Of a stretch of 64,000 nt of DNA, positions 43,083 to 53,679 are shown one piece after another; the first letter of the stretch is position 1, and every line of letters begins with the position of its first letter. Made by a program: the position numbers and the translations under genes. The stretch spans positions 1,489,631 through 1,553,630 of the forward strand of contig NZ_SJPY01000001.1 in the NCBI RefSeq assembly GCF_007860185.1, in the 5' to 3' direction. The DNA is from Novipirellula aureliae. GTDB lineage: Bacteria > Planctomycetota > Planctomycetia > Pirellulales > Pirellulaceae. A model generated the notes under the pieces. That model searched no databases and was not told the DNA's origin. It worked only from the letters and a program-made list of their open reading frames with translations.

Positions 43083-44927
43083 ATGGTCGATAGACTGTCA
43101 GCAGAAGAACGTAAAATTGGTGAAGAAAACTATTACAGCGCCGTCGGCAGCTATTACGATGTCAACCGTCGCGACTTCCTTCGTGGCGTTGTCGCGGCAG
43201 GTGCAGTCGGTGGCGCCGGAATCGGTGCAGCCTACTTCGGGTATCAAAAGGTCAACGACCCCGTTCGCATCGCCGTCATCGGTACCGGTGACGAAGGCAA
43301 CGTACTGATCGGTGGCTGCAACCCGGAGTATGTTGACGTCAAAGCGATCTGCGACATTCGCCCCTTCAGTATCTTCCGAGCGTTCAATGGCGATTGGTCG
43401 AGTCCTTCGGCACTCGGCCGTCGACCTGGTTTGATTTCCCGCGTCGGTTACAAAGACGAAGCGGAAGCTCGCCGACACGTCAAGGTCTACGATTCGACCA
43501 ACGGCGGGATCACCGCTTGTTTGAACGACCCCGATATCGAAGCGGTCATCATCGCACTTCCGCTTTGGCTGCATGCACCCGTCGCCGCGCAGGCGATGGA
43601 GAAGGGGCTGCACGTTTTGACCGAAAAGTTGATGGCACACGATGTGGCCCAGTGCAAGGTGATGGCACGAATGGCCGATGAACTCGAAAGTGCTGATGGA
43701 AATCCGATTCATTTGGCCACCGGACACCAACGCCACTACAACATCAAGTACGACAATGCGGTGAAGATGATCCAGTGGGGACTGCTCGGACAGTTACACC
43801 ACATTCGCGCCCAGTGGCATCGTGGCAATGTGCCTGGTGCCGACAGTTGGTCGATGCCCATTCCAGGCGGTGAAAAGATGAAAAACGGCGAGATCTTTGA
43901 TCGTATCGCCAAGGACCTTCAATACCGCAAAGACGCGTTGGCGGAAACGAAGGACGCTGCAGAAGAAAGCCGCTTGAAGATGGAAATTGCCCAATTCGAG
44001 GCCTGGGATGCCGACAAGAATATCGACCCGAAAAAATTCGGCTACGAAGACTTCACGCTGCAGGACAAAATCTTTACGGCAATGGAAGAATTCCATCGTT
44101 GGCGGTTGTTCGATCGCACTGGTGCCGGCTTGATGGCCGAACTCGGCAGCCACCAACTCGATGCGGTTAGTATCTTCCTCAGCTCACTTCGTGATGATGG
44201 AAAGAAGGCTCATCCGCTTAGCGTTCATGCGGTGGGAGGACGCCACATCATGCCGCTCGACCGCGAAGTCGGCGACCATATCTATTGCATGTACGAATTC
44301 CCTGGGCCCGAATACTCCGAAGCCTTTGACGTCGGTTACTACGATCGGGTCGAGATGTATCCCAATCCGAAGAGCAAGGGCAATGGCCCGGTGCCAGGCT
44401 ATGAGACCGACCCGAACAAGAAAGTGGTTGTCACCTATTCCTCGATCAACGGCAACGGATTCGGCGGCTGGGGAGAAGTGGTGATGGGAACCAAGGGAAC
44501 AATGGTCGTCGACAAGGAAACCGACGTCATGCTCTACCGCAACAGCGACACCAGCAGCAAAGTGGGTGTCAGCAAAAAGGCGGGCGGGTATGCACTCGAC
44601 ACGAGTGCCAGTGGCGACTTTGCTGCTCCGGCCGCCCAAGCCGCTAGCGGAGGTCCGGTCAGCCGAGGCTATCAAGAAGAGATCGAGCACTGGGCCTACT
44701 GCATTCGCAATCCAGCCAAAGAGAATCGGGTGCGATGCTATCCCGAGGTCGCAATGGGCGATGCCGTCATTGCCATGGCAACCAATGTCGCACTCAAGAA
44801 TGCAAACACCGGCAAAGGCGGCTATCTGGAGTTCGAAGAGGACTGGTTTAAAGTCGATTCCGATGCCGTCCCAGATGGCAGCAAGATCGAGGAAGCCAAA
44901 GCTTTCATGAAAAAGCCTGTTGCTTAG
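43083..44927 (+). CDS. Tat-exported Gfo/Idh/MocA-family oxidoreductase
   Basis: 614-residue NAD(P)-dependent oxidoreductase. Start at ATG 43083 (MVDRLSAEERKIGEEN), after GAAGAAGG. Residues about 25-55 contain a twin-arginine motif and hydrophobic stretch (NRRDFLRGVVAAGAVGGAGIGAAYFG), so it is likely exported folded. The Rossmann domain begins VRIAVIGTGDEGNVLIGG. The family motif EKLMAHDVAQCKVMARMADE provides the usual Glu-Lys, and a second-half sheet domain has FDRTGAGLMAELGSHQLDAVSIFL with the conserved His. It is much longer than the typical 350 residues because of an insert around 300-350 and a long tail. Planctomycetes carry many such enzymes for sugar conversion; the substrate is not identifiable. 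Confidence 0.92.
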   Translation: MVDRLSAEERKIGEENYYSAVGSYYDVNRRDFLRGVVAAGAVGGAGIGAAYFGYQKVNDPVRIAVIGTGDEGNVLIGGCNPEYVDVKAICDIRPFSIFRAFNGDWSSPSALGRRPGLISRVGYKDEAEARRHVKVYDSTNGGITACLNDPDIEAVIIALPLWLHAPVAAQAMEKGLHVLTEKLMAHDVAQCKVMARMADELESADGNPIHLATGHQRHYNIKYDNAVKMIQWGLLGQLHHIRAQWHRGNVPGADSWSMPIPGGEKMKNGEIFDRIAKDLQYRKDALAETKDAAEESRLKMEIAQFEAWDADKNIDPKKFGYEDFTLQDKIFTAMEEFHRWRLFDRTGAGLMAELGSHQLDAVSIFLSSLRDDGKKAHPLSVHAVGGRHIMPLDREVGDHIYCMYEFPGPEYSEAFDVGYYDRVEMYPNPKSKGNGPVPGYETDPNKKVVVTYSSINGNGFGGWGEVVMGTKGTMVVDKETDVMLYRNSDTSSKVGVSKKAGGYALDTSASGDFAAPAAQAASGGPVSRGYQEEIEHWAYCIRNPAKENRVRCYPEVAMGDAVIAMATNVALKNANTGKGGYLEFEEDWFKVDSDAVPDGSKIEEAKAFMKKPVA

Positions 44928-44959
44928 GGCTTTGTCAGGGATAAAGATCTGGGTTGGCA

Positions 44960-45015
44960 GTAGTGGATCTTGTTAAAGATCCACATGCGGAAGGATCTTT
45001 AACAAGATCCACTAC
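44960..45015. repeat. Palindromic repeat, family A, copy 3
   Basis: Intact pair of arms GTAGTGGATCTTGTTAAAG and complement, placed between the convergent oxidoreductase and sigma-factor genes, where it could act as a bidirectional terminator. Confidence 0.9.
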
Positions 45016-45077
45016 CCTAAGCGATAACGTTGACAAGGCAATAACGGAACCGCGACCTTCGGCACGACATCAAGATC

Positions 45078-46532
45078 CTAATCCAAAAAGCCTTCGAGCG
45101 TTTGAGCTGCTTCACTTTGTTGCAACTTCTTAATCGCTCGGCGTTCGATCTGCCGAACTCGTTCACGGCTGATGTTAAAAATCGAAGCGACTTCGGATAG
45201 CGTCCGCGTCGCATAGTCGTCGAAACCGAACCGCATTCGCACGATCGACCGTTCGCGATCGTCGAGCTTTTGCATCATTCGTTCCAAACGGTTCTGCAGA
45301 GTCGTCGCATCGACGAGCGTGCCAACGGGAACCGTGTTTTCCTCTGGTAACATCTCACGCAAGTTTGCAGGCACCTCCGCTTCCGATGCTTGGTCGAGAC
45401 TATAACTCGTGCTCAGGGAGCGTTCCAAAACCGCCAACCGCTCGTCACTAAGGCCAGCGGAATCAGCGACTTCGCGGTGCGTCGGGCGATGACTCAATTG
45501 CTGATACAGTTCGCTAATCGTTCGCTGTAGATTGTTCATTTCCCCAGCAACGTGAACGGGGATTCGAATTGTCCGGCTCTGTTCCGCTACCGCACGACCA
45601 ATTGCTTGACGAATCCACCACGTTGCGTAGGTCGATAACTTGAAACCCTTATCGGCTTCGAATTTTTCAACCGCTCGCATTAACCCCGAGTTGCCTTCTT
45701 GAATCAAATCGAGGAACGCCAAACCGCGTCCACGGTACTTCTTAGCAATCGAAACAACGAGTCGAAGGTTACCCTCGACAAGCATTTGCTTCGCCTCGGT
45801 GTAGGCAGCGTAACGGCGCTGCAATTCCTGCACTCGATCGTCGAGTCCGCGCAGTGAATGTTGCGTCTGTAGCATGGTTCGAGCAACGTGCTCCTCCTGC
45901 GCAGCCGTCATGATCCCTAAGCTGCTACGGAGCTGCAATGCTTGGTTACGCATGTGAATCAAACGTTCGAAGTGCTGCTCTAAAAAGGGAAGCCGGAGCG
46001 ACAACTCTTCGATCAGGTTAACGATCGACTCCCGACGCCTGAGGTATCGCCGCCGAGCTTCGCGACGGACGCTCATCGCAGCCTCATCATCCCGAATCGT
46101 TTGAAAGTCCGCTTGGTTCAATCGCAACAACGATTCGAGCGTCACCACATTCGGTTCGAGGCGACCGAGCACACTCCTTTTTGCCTGTTCATCCGAAACC
46201 GAATAATTTAGGGTTCGGTCAGCTCTCAAGTTCCCTTCGACAATTTGTCGAAGTGTCCATACCGCGTGTTCGGCGATGAAGCGGACGCGCAGCAGTTCAC
46301 GGCGGAAGCAATGGCGAGATTGCTCGAGCTTGTTTGCCAAATCGAACTCTTCTTCGTTGCTCAGCAGCGGCGTTCGCCCCATCTGCTTCAAATAGGTGCC
46401 GAGCGTATCCGCAAACTCTTCCGTTGATTCACGCGCTTCCAAGCTAGAAAAACCCTTCAAATCCAGATTTTTTTCTGAAATCGGCACGCCAGTGAAGAAA
46501 GGGTCGCTATAATTCGAGTTGAGTGAAACCAT
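45078..46532 (-). CDS. Sigma-70 factor, group 2 (RpoD/SigA-like)
   Basis: 484-residue sigma factor of the primary type but without the full region 1.1. Region 1.2 is [32 protein letters not shown] long non-conserved helical spacer (about 90-230) precedes region 2 ([72 protein letters not shown]). Region 3 is [30 protein letters not shown] and region 4 is [50 protein letters not shown]. The spacer makes it unlike stress sigma factors such as RpoS. Whether it is the housekeeping factor of this organism or a paralogue cannot be told from one window. The upstream gap 46533-46995 shows no gene or repeat I can support. Confidence 0.95.
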   Translation of the reverse strand: MVSLNSNYSDPFFTGVPISEKNLDLKGFSSLEARESTEEFADTLGTYLKQMGRTPLLSNEEEFDLANKLEQSRHCFRRELLRVRFIAEHAVWTLRQIVEGNLRADRTLNYSVSDEQAKRSVLGRLEPNVVTLESLLRLNQADFQTIRDDEAAMSVRREARRRYLRRRESIVNLIEELSLRLPFLEQHFERLIHMRNQALQLRSSLGIMTAAQEEHVARTMLQTQHSLRGLDDRVQELQRRYAAYTEAKQMLVEGNLRLVVSIAKKYRGRGLAFLDLIQEGNSGLMRAVEKFEADKGFKLSTYATWWIRQAIGRAVAEQSRTIRIPVHVAGEMNNLQRTISELYQQLSHRPTHREVADSAGLSDERLAVLERSLSTSYSLDQASEAEVPANLREMLPEENTVPVGTLVDATTLQNRLERMMQKLDDRERSIVRMRFGFDDYATRTLSEVASIFNISRERVRQIERRAIKKLQQSEAAQTLEGFLD

Positions 46533-46995
46533 TAGTTTGCCTTTATCGATGTTTCGTTGACGTCGCCGCGATCCATGCAGCCGTCCCCATGCCTATGATT
46601 GTGTCGAAAACATTGCCAATCGCCCGCTTCCCGGCTTGACGCGCAACCCGCTCCGACACGCACCAAAACAGCGTGCGGCTGCTTTTGCTGTGCTGCCGCT
46701 ACTCTTTCTACGTCGCGAGCCGATAACGTGTTCGAACTACCCCTTTAGACGCTGTTTAAGCGGAAAAGTCTCGTCAAACCCGAAATTTTCTGAAATCGGC
46801 GAATCGCTTGACGGTGAATCCTATACATCAGCCTAGGAAAAGGCAAAGTACAAATGTTCACATTTGACGCAATTTAGCTTAGCAAGACCAGCTTGGCCTG
46901 CTCTCAAGCCCGCCTACTAACAGCCCTTCGCCCCATGGGGATGTCGGATCGGACGACTGGACGAAACCGCCTCCCCCCCTCCTCCGCTCAGCCCG

Positions 46996-48261
46996 CTACA
47001 CCGATGCTCGCCACAATCCCAATGCTGGGTTTTGCACGTAGTAGAATTCGCTACCGTCGATGTCGGTATGAAAACCATTTTCCAACGTCTGGATGTCGTA
47101 ACGTTGCAACAACGCATCGAGTTTTCCGGGCGTATAGCCAACCGACCGGATTTCTTCATCCGACAGTTTCCCAGCCGCATAGACCACTTCGAAACGGTTT
47201 TCCGATGAACCATGAATCAGATGAGCGGCTGCCGATGGATTCGCCGCTAAATCTTCGTTCTCTTCGACCAACCGCATGACTTCCGCCTTGGGCCGGTAAC
47301 CATATTTCCGAATCAATTTGTCGATCTCTTTGTCTTCGCCAAATTCTTCGACCGCAGGGGCAAGTACGGTTAGTCGCCCACCATCGGCAATCGCCAACCG
47401 CGTACGATAGACCGACTTGTTGCCCAGCCACGTGCTTTTGAACTCCGCCGGATCGAGATAGGTAACGACATGTTGGGGTTGGCGTGGCAAGTCTTTGACA
47501 TTGACTTTTTCGGCAAGCGCCGCCGCTTCGAAAAAAGTATCGTGATCGTCTCCGATATACAGACCTCGAGTGTGCATGGTCCCATCAGCCATCTGTTCCA
47601 CGACCGTTAACGCATACAGCAACGGCATCTGTTGACAAAATTCATCCTGGGCATAATTGAGAATCTGTCTTAGCGGCGTGTTGGCTTGCCCGAGTGTTTC
47701 TTCGATTCCGTACACCGCACTCAAGTAGTGGCTTTCGTTGATCCCATCCTTGCCACCCGTTCCAACGAACACGTTTTTATTGTAGTTCGCCATTCCGATC
47801 ACTTCGTGCGGAACGACTTGGCCAAGAGAAAAGATCAAATCGTGACCACCATCTTTGAGCAACTTATTGACTTGTGCTTGCCAAGGCTTGTTATAGATGC
47901 CGCCGGTCACCTTCGAAACATACTCCGAAGGAACGGTCCCGAGCGTTACGACGTCGTCTCGCCACAGATGCGGACGAAAAAGATCGTGATCGACACCTGG
48001 GAACATCATGTCCAGTTGATGTGGTTTCATCGGCGAGTGGGTGCCAAGCGCAGGCATGATGTCGGTCACCCGGTCACCTAGCAATTCTCGGCAGAGAACG
48101 GTCAACTCGCCCGCTCGACTGAACAACCGCGTCGCATCGGGCGGCAATAGCAAAACACGGTCGGGCATTCCAATCGCATCGAACGTCTTGGATAGAGCAC
48201 CGCGAAAATCATCATACGTTAGGGAAGCAGTCTCACTGCCGGAAGCAAAGTATGTCGTCAT
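46996..48261 (-). CDS. LarA-type lactate racemase domain protein
   Basis: 422 residues from ATG 48261 (MTTYFASGSETASLTYDDFRGAL), preceded by AAGGA; the frame is open to 48393. The N-terminal half resembles the nickel-pincer lactate racemase LarA: LLLPPDATRLFSRAGELTVLCREL, ALGTHSPM (in place of LarA's HR motif), VVTLGTVP and HEVIGMANYNKNVFVGTGGKDGIN. LarA catalysis needs a Lys for cofactor attachment and two His residues; HSPM and SLGQVVPHEVIG provide His, but I could not assign the attachment Lys. It may be a relative acting on another 2-hydroxy acid. No larB/C/E genes for the cofactor are nearby. Divergent from fabZ. Confidence 0.82.
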   Translation of the reverse strand: MTTYFASGSETASLTYDDFRGALSKTFDAIGMPDRVLLLPPDATRLFSRAGELTVLCRELLGDRVTDIMPALGTHSPMKPHQLDMMFPGVDHDLFRPHLWRDDVVTLGTVPSEYVSKVTGGIYNKPWQAQVNKLLKDGGHDLIFSLGQVVPHEVIGMANYNKNVFVGTGGKDGINESHYLSAVYGIEETLGQANTPLRQILNYAQDEFCQQMPLLYALTVVEQMADGTMHTRGLYIGDDHDTFFEAAALAEKVNVKDLPRQPQHVVTYLDPAEFKSTWLGNKSVYRTRLAIADGGRLTVLAPAVEEFGEDKEIDKLIRKYGYRPKAEVMRLVEENEDLAANPSAAAHLIHGSSENRFEVVYAAGKLSDEEIRSVGYTPGKLDALLQRYDIQTLENGFHTDIDGSEFYYVQNPALGLWRASV

Positions 48262-48434
48262 CGAATTAAAAGAAATCCTTGGTGGGCCAATCGGGAAAGA
48301 GAGGTGAATGAATAAGGTATCAAGATTCAAGGGATTCAGCGACAGCGCAACGAATTCGCTCGTCACCCCGTTGACGAGCGACCACGTTTTCACGTCGAAT
48401 AACCACCTTCCCCCTTCCGGAAAGCATCCCGAAC

Positions 48435-48884
48435 ATGACTGCCGAGAAAATTGAACAATTGATTCCGCATCGTAGCCCGATGCGGCTCCTTGACGAAATC
48501 ATTTCACAAACGGATTCCGAAATCGTTTGCCGCAAAACATTTCATTCGGACGAATTTTTTGTACAGGGTCATTTCCCAGGTCACCCGATTGTACCAGGAA
48601 TCATTCAATGCGAATGCTGTTTACAAGCCGGAGCGATTTTGTTGGCGAGCCAGATGGAGGGTGTCAACGATGCAGGTGCTAGCTTGGTCCCCGTGGCGAC
48701 ACGCATGGACAATGTTAAGTTCAAACGCATGGTAAGGCCGGGAGACACTGTCGAGGTTCATGCTGTTCTGAAAGAGCGAGTCAGTCATGCGTTCTTCCTA
48801 ACTGGCAAAATGACGGTCAACGGTAAACTCGCCGCCAGACTCGATTTTGCCTGCTCCGTCGCAGACCCGAGTAATGTCAAATAG
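48435..48884 (+). CDS. fabZ: 3-hydroxyacyl-ACP dehydratase, FabZ-like
   Basis: 149-residue hot-dog-fold dehydratase of fatty-acid synthesis. Landmarks are IEQLIPHRSPMRLLDEI (substrate tunnel start), the catalytic His in FFVQGHFPGHPIVPGIIQCECCLQAG with the conserved Glu replaced in context by CECC, and VKFKRMVRPGDTVEVHA. In FabZ the catalytic pair is His and Glu on the central helix; here the Glu in QCECC takes that place. The length is normal. It is isolated from lpxA/lpxD, so it may be an additional copy or serve a specialised lipid pathway. Confidence 0.9.
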   Translation: MTAEKIEQLIPHRSPMRLLDEIISQTDSEIVCRKTFHSDEFFVQGHFPGHPIVPGIIQCECCLQAGAILLASQMEGVNDAGASLVPVATRMDNVKFKRMVRPGDTVEVHAVLKERVSHAFFLTGKMTVNGKLAARLDFACSVADPSNVK

Positions 48885-48886
48885 TA

Positions 48887-48911
48887 GCGGCGTCTCTCCG
48901 AGACGCCGATT
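48887..48911. repeat. Single copy of the GTAGCGGCGTCTCTCCGAGACGCC element
   Basis: The palindrome GGCGTCTCTCCGAGACGCC, three bases after the fabZ stop codon. It is the same core that is repeated six times at 54653-55039. Confidence 0.85.
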
Positions 48912-48929
48912 GTATGTCTGAGCGAAACG

Positions 48930-49195
48930 ACCTCCCCCAAACGAAGGAGGAGGTCGAGCGATGCCGCTTAGCCCGGATTCTTCATGGGCTTGCAAATTGT
49001 TTTGCTAACGTCTACGCCTTAAAGCGTTTACGTTCATTGCTCGAAAAACAGTCTGCGAATCATCCGGGTTAGGCGTTCGCGAGGGAGGGGGCCGGTGCGG
49101 CACTTGCACGAAGCAGATCGCGTAAGCTCCCTCCCGAACGAGGCTTACGCCCGTTCGACCTCCCCCCAAGCTTCGCTTGAGGGAGGTGGTTAAGT
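48930..49195. repeat. Repeat family D copy, split by a MITE
   Basis: The left part (GACCTCCCCCAA to GATGCCG) and the right part (GCGTTCGCGAGGGAGGGGG to GGGAGGTGGTTAAG) are continuous in the copy at 20983-21146 and separated here by the 97-bp element at 48972-49068. This family D copy fills the gap between fabZ and the HlyD gene. Confidence 0.85.
48968..49072. mobile_element. 97-bp MITE of the IS1380-type group in a family D repeat
   Basis: Element 48972-49068 with ends CCCGGATTCTTC and GAATCATCCGGG, flanked by TTAG direct repeats (48968-48971 and 49069-49072). The empty site at 21028-21031 has a single TTAG, which shows the target duplication directly. Internal sequence matches the outer MITE at 3441-3697 in inverted orientation. 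Confidence 0.88.
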
Positions 49196-49238
49196 GGTTG
49201 ACTCCGCTGAAAGTCTTGGCGACTTTCGCTACAAAAAA

Positions 49239-50435
49239 TCACAATACCCGAACCGCTGTTCCGGGCGACAGCTTATCGCTGGGGTATTCGATTACCGAAT
49301 CGCCTTCGGCAAGACCTCCGACGATTTGCGTTTGCGACTCATTTTGCAGTCCTGTTTCGACTGGCTTGAGCATCGCTTTTCCTTTCTCGACTGCCAGAAC
49401 ATGCCACCGTCGATCGTGTCGAAACAGCGAGCTGTTTGGTACAAGGATAGCGTTGTCCAATTGATTGACCGTGATCCGTGCTTCGATACGGTAACCATCG
49501 CCAAGCGTCGCAATTCGCTCGGGTGGCTCATTGAAATCGGCGATCACGTTGACCCGTTGCTCTTCGACGCCAAGCGACGAAATCTTCGTGAAGGCTCCTG
49601 GTTCGACAACACGGACATTTCCTTTTAGTGGTGAACCACCACCCCAATGTTCGATCGTCACCTCCGCCCCACTTTGAATTTTCACCGCATCGGTCGACAA
49701 AACGTCAATTTCCATCTCCAAGTTTCGTGGGTCGCCCACTTCGATCAAAGGTGTCCCGACTGCAACCACCGTCGAACTCTCCTGCAACACCCTCAGGACT
49801 CGGCCTGTGATCGGCGAATAGATTTCAAAAGGCTCGACCGTGACTTCGACATCATCGGCTGAAAATTGGTCGAGTGCGGCTTTGGCCATTTTTAATTCAA
49901 AGCTCGCAATCTCCGAATCAAACGATGCGGTTTCAATCGCCTGGGCCGCAGCTAACCTTTCCGACTTCGCAATGTCGTACTCTTCTTGTGAGATAGCACC
50001 TTCGGGACGCAAACGTTTTGCGCGATCAAACTTGGACTCGCTAAGTTCAAGGTTAATCCTCGCCTGCTGCTGACGTGACTGAGCGCGCCGCACCGCTGAT
50101 TCAGCCGCTTGAACGCGCGCGTTCGCTTCCGCAGCAGTCCGTTTGTCTAAGATCGCGGGGTCGCTCGGCAGGATAACGGCCAACAGTGTTTTCTCGGTAA
50201 TGAAATCGCCTTCGTTCAACTCGATCCGAGACAACCGGCCTGACACCGGAGCGGACACGGTATACTTTTCCCGAATCCTCGTCTTGCCGTCTTCTTGGAC
50301 CGTGACACGCAAGGGGCCAGACACGACCGCACTCACTTGGACGTCAACCGGTTTGGGGAACATTGCCGAAACGCCAACCATCGCCACAGCTATCAGCAGC
50401 GTACCCCACAGCAATGTTTTGAGTGAAAACCTCAT
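49239..50435 (-). CDS. HlyD-like membrane fusion protein of an ABC exporter
   Basis: 398-residue periplasmic adaptor. An N-terminal membrane anchor (about residues 7-25, LKTLLWGTLLIAVAMVGVSAM) is followed by the barrel-sandwich half KYTVSAPVSGRLSRIELNEGDFI, an Ala/Glu/Arg-rich helical hairpin (about 95-190), the second half IYSPITGRVLRVLQESSTVVAVGTPLIEVGD, and beta-barrel domains with VNVIADFNEPPERIATLGDGYRIEARI. It is the last gene of an ABC exporter operon (ATPase, FtsX-type permease, adaptor) with only 3 bp between the permease stop and its start. This is a DevBCA/MacAB-like arrangement that usually secretes lipids, peptides or small molecules through TolC. The exported molecule is unknown. 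Confidence 0.93.
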   Translation of the reverse strand: MRFSLKTLLWGTLLIAVAMVGVSAMFPKPVDVQVSAVVSGPLRVTVQEDGKTRIREKYTVSAPVSGRLSRIELNEGDFITEKTLLAVILPSDPAILDKRTAAEANARVQAAESAVRRAQSRQQQARINLELSESKFDRAKRLRPEGAISQEEYDIAKSERLAAAQAIETASFDSEIASFELKMAKAALDQFSADDVEVTVEPFEIYSPITGRVLRVLQESSTVVAVGTPLIEVGDPRNLEMEIDVLSTDAVKIQSGAEVTIEHWGGGSPLKGNVRVVEPGAFTKISSLGVEEQRVNVIADFNEPPERIATLGDGYRIEARITVNQLDNAILVPNSSLFRHDRRWHVLAVEKGKAMLKPVETGLQNESQTQIVGGLAEGDSVIEYPSDKLSPGTAVRVL

Positions 50436-50438
50436 CGA

Positions 50439-52835
50439 TTAGTCTCTTGTTTTTAGCACGCCAATTAAATCCAAATGTTGAACTTGGCGTTGCACCAAGC
50501 CAGCCGACAGAGCGGTTCCGACGACCACCACTCCTGCTGCTAACAGGAATGTACCGCGACGAATGATTAATGGAATTCGGTAATTCTCCGTATCCAAGCC
50601 TGCCGCCACATAAGCCGACAAACCGTAGCCGAAAAGAAATCCGAGTGGTATTGCCAGAATCGTGAATAAAAAGATTTCGCCCAATAAGACGGTCGATACT
50701 TCGCGATTGGTAAAACCGACCACTCGCATCGTCGCCAAATCACGACTCCTTTCCGACAATGAAATTCGAGCTGTATTGTAAACAACACCGATCGCAATGA
50801 TCACTGCAAAAAGGATGATGGTCGAGCGCATCACCAGTAGATTTTCTGCAACCGTTTTCTCGAAACTTTGCATCATTGCATCTTTGATCGTCACGCTTCC
50901 AATTCCAGGACGCACTTCCAATTCCGCAAACACTTCGTCCATCCGATTCGAGTCGACTCTTAAAAACGCTCCCGAAGCAACATTGGATTCGATCAACGCA
51001 GCGTGCAAACGGTGTTTGTTCATATAGGCGTTCACCCCCGAGTACTCTTCAACGATCGCCGACACTTCCAATGTCAAGGTTGGCCGTTTGTCCTCGAGCA
51101 CTTCGACGATCACCTCATCGCCCACGGACGCTCCCAAAATTGCGGCCAATTTCGAATTAAGCATGATGCCGAAATCGGGGACACGAACAACTTTCTCATC
51201 CGCATCGAGCAAACGAAACAGTTTTGCATCAGGTTCTAAACCCATCAATCCAATGCGGCGTGACCGGTTTTGGTAACGGATTCGGGTTGCCACCGATCGC
51301 ATCGTTTCACTCTCCAAGACGCCATCCAAGTTTTGGACCTCGTAGATGACCGACTCGGTCGCAGGCTCGACGAATGTCACTGTCAAATCTTGGCGCTGGG
51401 CCATCCGGAATTGGAAATCCATCATATAGTTCATCGCGTCGAGAGAAAAATTCCCCAGGATCATAACGGCGACGGCCATTGCGATTCCTATCACCGATAA
51501 CGATGCCTTGATGGGGCGACGAGTCAGGTTGCGGACGACCATCCGCATCTCCGGTGCCAGCGATTGACGAGGCAAGATTCGCTCGACCCACGATGGACGA
51601 AAACTTGGAGGTGGCTCAGGACGCATCGCTTCGGCTGGCGGCAATCGAACCGCACCCTGGACCGCTACAAACGTCCCCACGACCGCCGTGATCGAAGTAA
51701 GCAGAAAACCGCCAGCGACAGCGGACCAATTGATCTGAAATCGGAGCGAAGGAAACTTGTAAAACTCGTCGTACATTCCCAACATATTCGCTCCCATCCA
51801 AAACCCGACCAATGTCCCAAGGATCGTTCCGACAAACGTGATCACAAGCACGAGATTCAAATAGTGAGCGCCGACTTCTAGATTCGAATAACCAAACGCC
51901 TTTAACGTTGCAATCTGTTCACGCTGCTGCACGATCATTCGCGAGATGGCAATGTTGAGTAGGAAAGCGGCAACGCCCAGAAAGATGGACGGAGTGATGA
52001 TCGCCATGCCGCGAAGTTGCGCCATTTCATCGCTGACGTATTGATACGAAAGCTGCTCATCACGATCGTACGCACCCACCGATCCAAACGGGCGTAGCAG
52101 CCGATCGAGATCGTCGATGACGCTTTCGACACGACTGCCGTAAGCCAATCGAACCGCGACGTTATTGAACGCACCCGACATATCAAAGGCCGCTTCGAGT
52201 TCTCGTTCGCTCATCCAAAAGATGCCGAACCGGCGATCATCTGGTAACATCGCTCCCGGTTGGATTTGAATGACATATTCAGGCGAAAGAGCAATGCCGA
52301 CGATTTTCAACTCTTGCGTCTTACCATTGATAATGCCGCGGACACGATCCCCCGGAACAAACCCATGGGCATCGGCAAACACCTCCGAAACGACCACTTC
52401 TCCGGCTCGTTGGGTTTGCAACATTCGTCCACGTGTAATGTAGACTTGGTTGAGTTTGCTTTGGCCAACGTCAGGGATACTAATCAAGCGGGCCGTCGCC
52501 GGTTCGGTCATCCCAGGAACATCAAGCAAGATATCGTAAACCAATCGAGTTTCGATTGCTGCAACCCCTGAAATCTCCGCTAGCCGGGGTAACATCGCGT
52601 TAGGAGTTCGCTGAGTCGAAGCGAAAACGTCAGCAAAGCGATATTCACGATAGAAGGAATCCTTTGAGGTCTTTAGCGATTGATAGGCGCACATCGACAT
52701 CACAAATGTCGCGACACCGGTAGCGATGACAAGTCCAATCGCCGTCGCCTGTCCCCGTAGATGGTAAAGGTCTCGAAGCAGTTTTCGATCGAGTTTTTTC
52801 ACAGGACGCGTCTCACCAAGCAAGCTCCGAAACAT
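50439..52835 (-). CDS. FtsX-like ABC exporter permease, duplicated-core type
   Basis: 798-residue permease with two FtsX cores. The N-terminus is [32 protein letters not shown], a large periplasmic MacB-PCD-like domain (about 45-250) follows, then the first membrane core (about 270-400, [43 protein letters not shown]). A second periplasmic domain and a last core ([51 protein letters not shown]) complete it. Total membrane helices are about 8-10, typical of DevC/LolC relatives with duplicated cores. Its start overlaps the ATPase stop region by 23 bp (52813-52835). It belongs to the exporter with the genes on either side. Confidence 0.93.
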   Translation of the reverse strand: MFRSLLGETRPVKKLDRKLLRDLYHLRGQATAIGLVIATGVATFVMSMCAYQSLKTSKDSFYREYRFADVFASTQRTPNAMLPRLAEISGVAAIETRLVYDILLDVPGMTEPATARLISIPDVGQSKLNQVYITRGRMLQTQRAGEVVVSEVFADAHGFVPGDRVRGIINGKTQELKIVGIALSPEYVIQIQPGAMLPDDRRFGIFWMSERELEAAFDMSGAFNNVAVRLAYGSRVESVIDDLDRLLRPFGSVGAYDRDEQLSYQYVSDEMAQLRGMAIITPSIFLGVAAFLLNIAISRMIVQQREQIATLKAFGYSNLEVGAHYLNLVLVITFVGTILGTLVGFWMGANMLGMYDEFYKFPSLRFQINWSAVAGGFLLTSITAVVGTFVAVQGAVRLPPAEAMRPEPPPSFRPSWVERILPRQSLAPEMRMVVRNLTRRPIKASLSVIGIAMAVAVMILGNFSLDAMNYMMDFQFRMAQRQDLTVTFVEPATESVIYEVQNLDGVLESETMRSVATRIRYQNRSRRIGLMGLEPDAKLFRLLDADEKVVRVPDFGIMLNSKLAAILGASVGDEVIVEVLEDKRPTLTLEVSAIVEEYSGVNAYMNKHRLHAALIESNVASGAFLRVDSNRMDEVFAELEVRPGIGSVTIKDAMMQSFEKTVAENLLVMRSTIILFAVIIAIGVVYNTARISLSERSRDLATMRVVGFTNREVSTVLLGEIFLFTILAIPLGFLFGYGLSAYVAAGLDTENYRIPLIIRRGTFLLAAGVVVVGTALSAGLVQRQVQHLDLIGVLKTRD

Positions 52836-53568
52836 CGAGTTTCGTTTCGTTCACCTTCACGTCACCAATTTGACCATCGGAAAGGGAGATAACACGATCC
52901 GCAATCCGAGCGATTTCAGCATTGTGGGTAATCACAGCCGTCGTTGTCCCAAGTTCTTGGTTGATTCGTGAGATCGCTTCAAGTACCACGATGCCGGTTT
53001 TGACATCGAGCGCTCCGGTCGGTTCGTCGCAAAGAAGTACCTTCGGATTTTTCGCAATCGCCCGGGCAATCGCGACACGCTGCTGCTCACCGCCCGAAAG
53101 TTGCGCCGGAAAATGGTCCGCACGCTCCTTCAAACCGACGAGCTCAAGAGCATCAAGGGCTCGCATCGGAGACTCGGCGATCTCGGTGATCAATTCGACA
53201 TTTTCACGGGCGGTAAGGCTGGGGATCAAATTGTAAAATTGGAACACAAATCCAACGCTATCACGACGGTAGCGAGTCAGAACCGCTGGGTCACTAGCCG
53301 TCAAGTCATCGTCGAGATAGTACACCGTCCCAGACGTCGGAACGTCAAGTCCACCGAGAATATTTAGGAGCGTCGATTTCCCGCTCCCTGATGCACCGAG
53401 CAAGACGACAAATTCACCCTCGAACAACTCCAAACTCACACCACGCAGCGCAGGTACGGAGACCTCGCCCATCTGGTAGACTTTCGTGACATCGACCGCT
53501 CGAAACACGGCAGTCGGTGTATCGGGTTTTGTATTTGTCAAACGATTTTTCTTTCGATGGTATGCCAC
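52813..53568 (-). CDS. ABC exporter ATPase (LolD/MacB/DevA type)
   Basis: 251-residue ATPase. Landmarks are Walker [11 protein letters not shown]-loop [19 protein letters not shown] (the Q is in VFQFYNL), signature [15 protein letters not shown], Walker [13 protein letters not shown] and H-loop [21 protein letters not shown], all typical of the LolD/MacB exporter group. The ATG at 53568 begins [10 protein letters not shown]; the first 25 residues precede the ABC fold. It is the first gene of the exporter operon and is divergent from the NMT1-like lipoprotein gene with a 111-bp spacer. Confidence 0.95.
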   Translation of the reverse strand: MAYHRKKNRLTNTKPDTPTAVFRAVDVTKVYQMGEVSVPALRGVSLELFEGEFVVLLGASGSGKSTLLNILGGLDVPTSGTVYYLDDDLTASDPAVLTRYRRDSVGFVFQFYNLIPSLTARENVELITEIAESPMRALDALELVGLKERADHFPAQLSGGEQQRVAIARAIAKNPKVLLCDEPTGALDVKTGIVVLEAISRINQELGTTTAVITHNAEIARIADRVISLSDGQIGDVKVNETKLDVSELAW

Positions 53569-53679
53569 TCGGCTCTCCGAGCGAGATTGGTTTCCCCTAC
53601 AACTCGACGAAACACTATCATAAAGTAAAACGGCCTGAATTGCTTCTGAACATCAACGAACTCACTCGATCCAATACTC

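Noticed and set aside
46636..46836. 66-residue plus-strand frame upstream of the sigma-70 gene
   Set aside because: Basic and Cys/Phe-rich composition with no ribosome site; overlaps the likely promoter region of the sigma gene.
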